From NCBI GenBank assembly GCA_964467785.1, contig CAYXVB010000200.1, positions 1-6,109 on the forward strand: 6,109 nucleotides of DNA, given 5' to 3'. Every line of letters starts with the position of its first letter. Within the stretch, counting starts at the first letter, position 1. A model generated the notes under the pieces. The model saw only the letters and a list, made by a program, of their open reading frames with translations. It was not told the DNA's origin and ran no database searches. The translations under genes and the position numbers were made by a program. Source of the DNA: CAYXVB01 sp964467785. Lineage in GTDB: Bacteria; Bdellovibrionota; UBA1018. Positions 5,469 through 6,109 of this stretch are shown here, piece by piece.

Positions 5469-6109
5469 TTGGCGGTGCTCCTGCTCAGTATCGCTACGCC
5501 CCTTTCCGCGAACGCTCAATTAGAGCCAAGCTTTATCAGCCACTGCCGCAACCTATGGGCTAAACTCCTGACCCGCGACGCCCCTAGAAAGCGCGTCGCC
5601 CGCCCCACTCCCGCTCCGCGCCCGCCAGGCGCCCCACGAGCCATTGATCGACTTCAGACATTTCTTGACGCAGACCGCAAATCATACTTCATACCGCACG
5701 AACTGGTCATGGGGCCAAATGGAGCGACGCTTAAGATCGGATACCTGGAGCGAAACCAAAAACGCTTCATGTCTCTAGTCATTCGAGCGATTGAAGAAGG
5801 CGATCTCTCGAACATTGAAGCGGGTGAAGTCGTCAGCCCCAAAGTTCTGATGCTTCTCAATCGCATGCGTGACCTTGCGATCCGCGGTGACAAACCGTTG
5901 ACGATCCGCGGAATACTCTCGCCCGCTCAACTTAGGGAGAAGGCCCTCATGCAACAATCGTTTGGCATCTCGGAAAGGCTCCAGCCAGATACGCCGGAAA
6001 GCTGGACCCAGCAGGAAGCACACGACTTCAAAAAGGCCTGGAAAGATCTAGGCATAAAAAAATGCGACTTCCCTCAGGCCGAGGACAGGATCCACCTTTG
6101 TCAGTTCGA
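5469..6109 (+). CDS. Putative exported protein of unknown function (3' end outside window; start uncertain)
   Basis: The frame is open from 5466 to the window edge, giving 213 complete codons from TTG 5469. From that codon the protein reads MAVLLLSIATPLSANA, then QLEPSF: a hydrophobic core with ANA before a likely cleavage after residue 16, but no basic n-region and no Shine-Dalgarno. The missing n-region is found just upstream in the same frame, across a TGA (5463-5465). After the signal comes FISHCRNLWAKLL, then a basic proline-rich linker (about 36-57, RDAPRKRVARPTPAPRPPG), then a mostly helical-looking domain beginning IDRLQTFLDADRKSYF (59-74) with charged, leucine-rich stretches (QKRFMSLVIRAIEEGDL, LMLLNRMRDLAIRGDKPL). 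Cysteines occur at Cys26 and twice near the edge (KKC, HLC). I do not recognise a family. Without the TTG start, the first ATG in frame is 5709, which would lose the export signal. Coding is supported by length and protein-like composition. It may be a functional gene or a pseudogene. Confidence 0.55.
   Translation, partial: MAVLLLSIATPLSANAQLEPSFISHCRNLWAKLLTRDAPRKRVARPTPAPRPPGAPRAIDRLQTFLDADRKSYFIPHELVMGPNGATLKIGYLERNQKRFMSLVIRAIEEGDLSNIEAGEVVSPKVLMLLNRMRDLAIRGDKPLTIRGILSPAQLREKALMQQSFGISERLQPDTPESWTQQEAHDFKKAWKDLGIKKCDFPQAEDRIHLCQF

Noticed and set aside
5284..5523. Plus-strand open frame of 79 codons before the right-end gene
   Set aside because: It overlaps the divergent control region and the signal-peptide region in another frame, its translation looks non-protein-like, and it lacks a ribosome-binding site.
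5427..6109. Genome-wide reassignment of TGA to an amino acid
   Set aside because: TGA ends the hydrolase, the glutaminase and the 405-1211 gene at sensible places, so the standard bacterial code applies; only local readthrough or mutation remains possible.
1..6109. CRISPR arrays, tRNA or rRNA genes, insertion sequences
   Set aside because: No regularly spaced repeats, cloverleaf or rRNA-like stretches, transposase frames or terminal inverted repeats were seen.

Overview
The window (about 60% G+C by eye) is gene-dense and comes from a Gram-negative bacterium: it encodes two exported proteins that look like outer-membrane beta-barrels and a secreted enzyme with a signal peptide. The barrel style (GxGFDLGLGVS-type strands, an RENPA-type N-terminal motif) together with a secreted protein-glutaminase-like enzyme recalls Bdellovibrionota or other delta-type lineages. 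That placement is inference from general resemblance, not a database result.

Layout. Positions 1-356 (minus) hold the 5' part of an exported barrel-like protein that runs off the left edge. A 48-bp gap separates it from a divergent exported beta-rich protein (405-1211, plus). Convergent to that gene lies a compact three-gene minus-strand operon, read right to left: a GT4 glycosyltransferase (5285-4173), an amylo-alpha-1,6-glucosidase-type glycoside hydrolase (4282-2024) and a secreted papain-like protein glutaminase (2027-1002). The first two overlap by 110 bp, and the hydrolase has a strong ribosome-binding site inside the glycosyltransferase gene. The last two share an ATGA stop/start overlap. 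The glutaminase frame then runs 210 bp into the 3' end of the convergent barrel-like gene.

Right of the operon is a divergent control region with a good -10-like box and short perfect palindromes. It is followed by a plus-strand gene that runs off the right edge (to 6109). That gene's signal peptide seems to be split by an in-frame TGA: an ATG with an upstream AAGG opens a 12-codon positively charged stretch, TGA follows, and a hydrophobic core, AxA cleavage site and at least 200 further open codons continue in the same frame. This is the most anomalous spot in the window.

Function. The glycosyltransferase and hydrolase are likely cytosolic partners in making or trimming an alpha-glucan or glucoside. 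The third gene of the same transcript is an exported enzyme predicted to deamidate protein glutamines, an unexpected companion for sugar metabolism.
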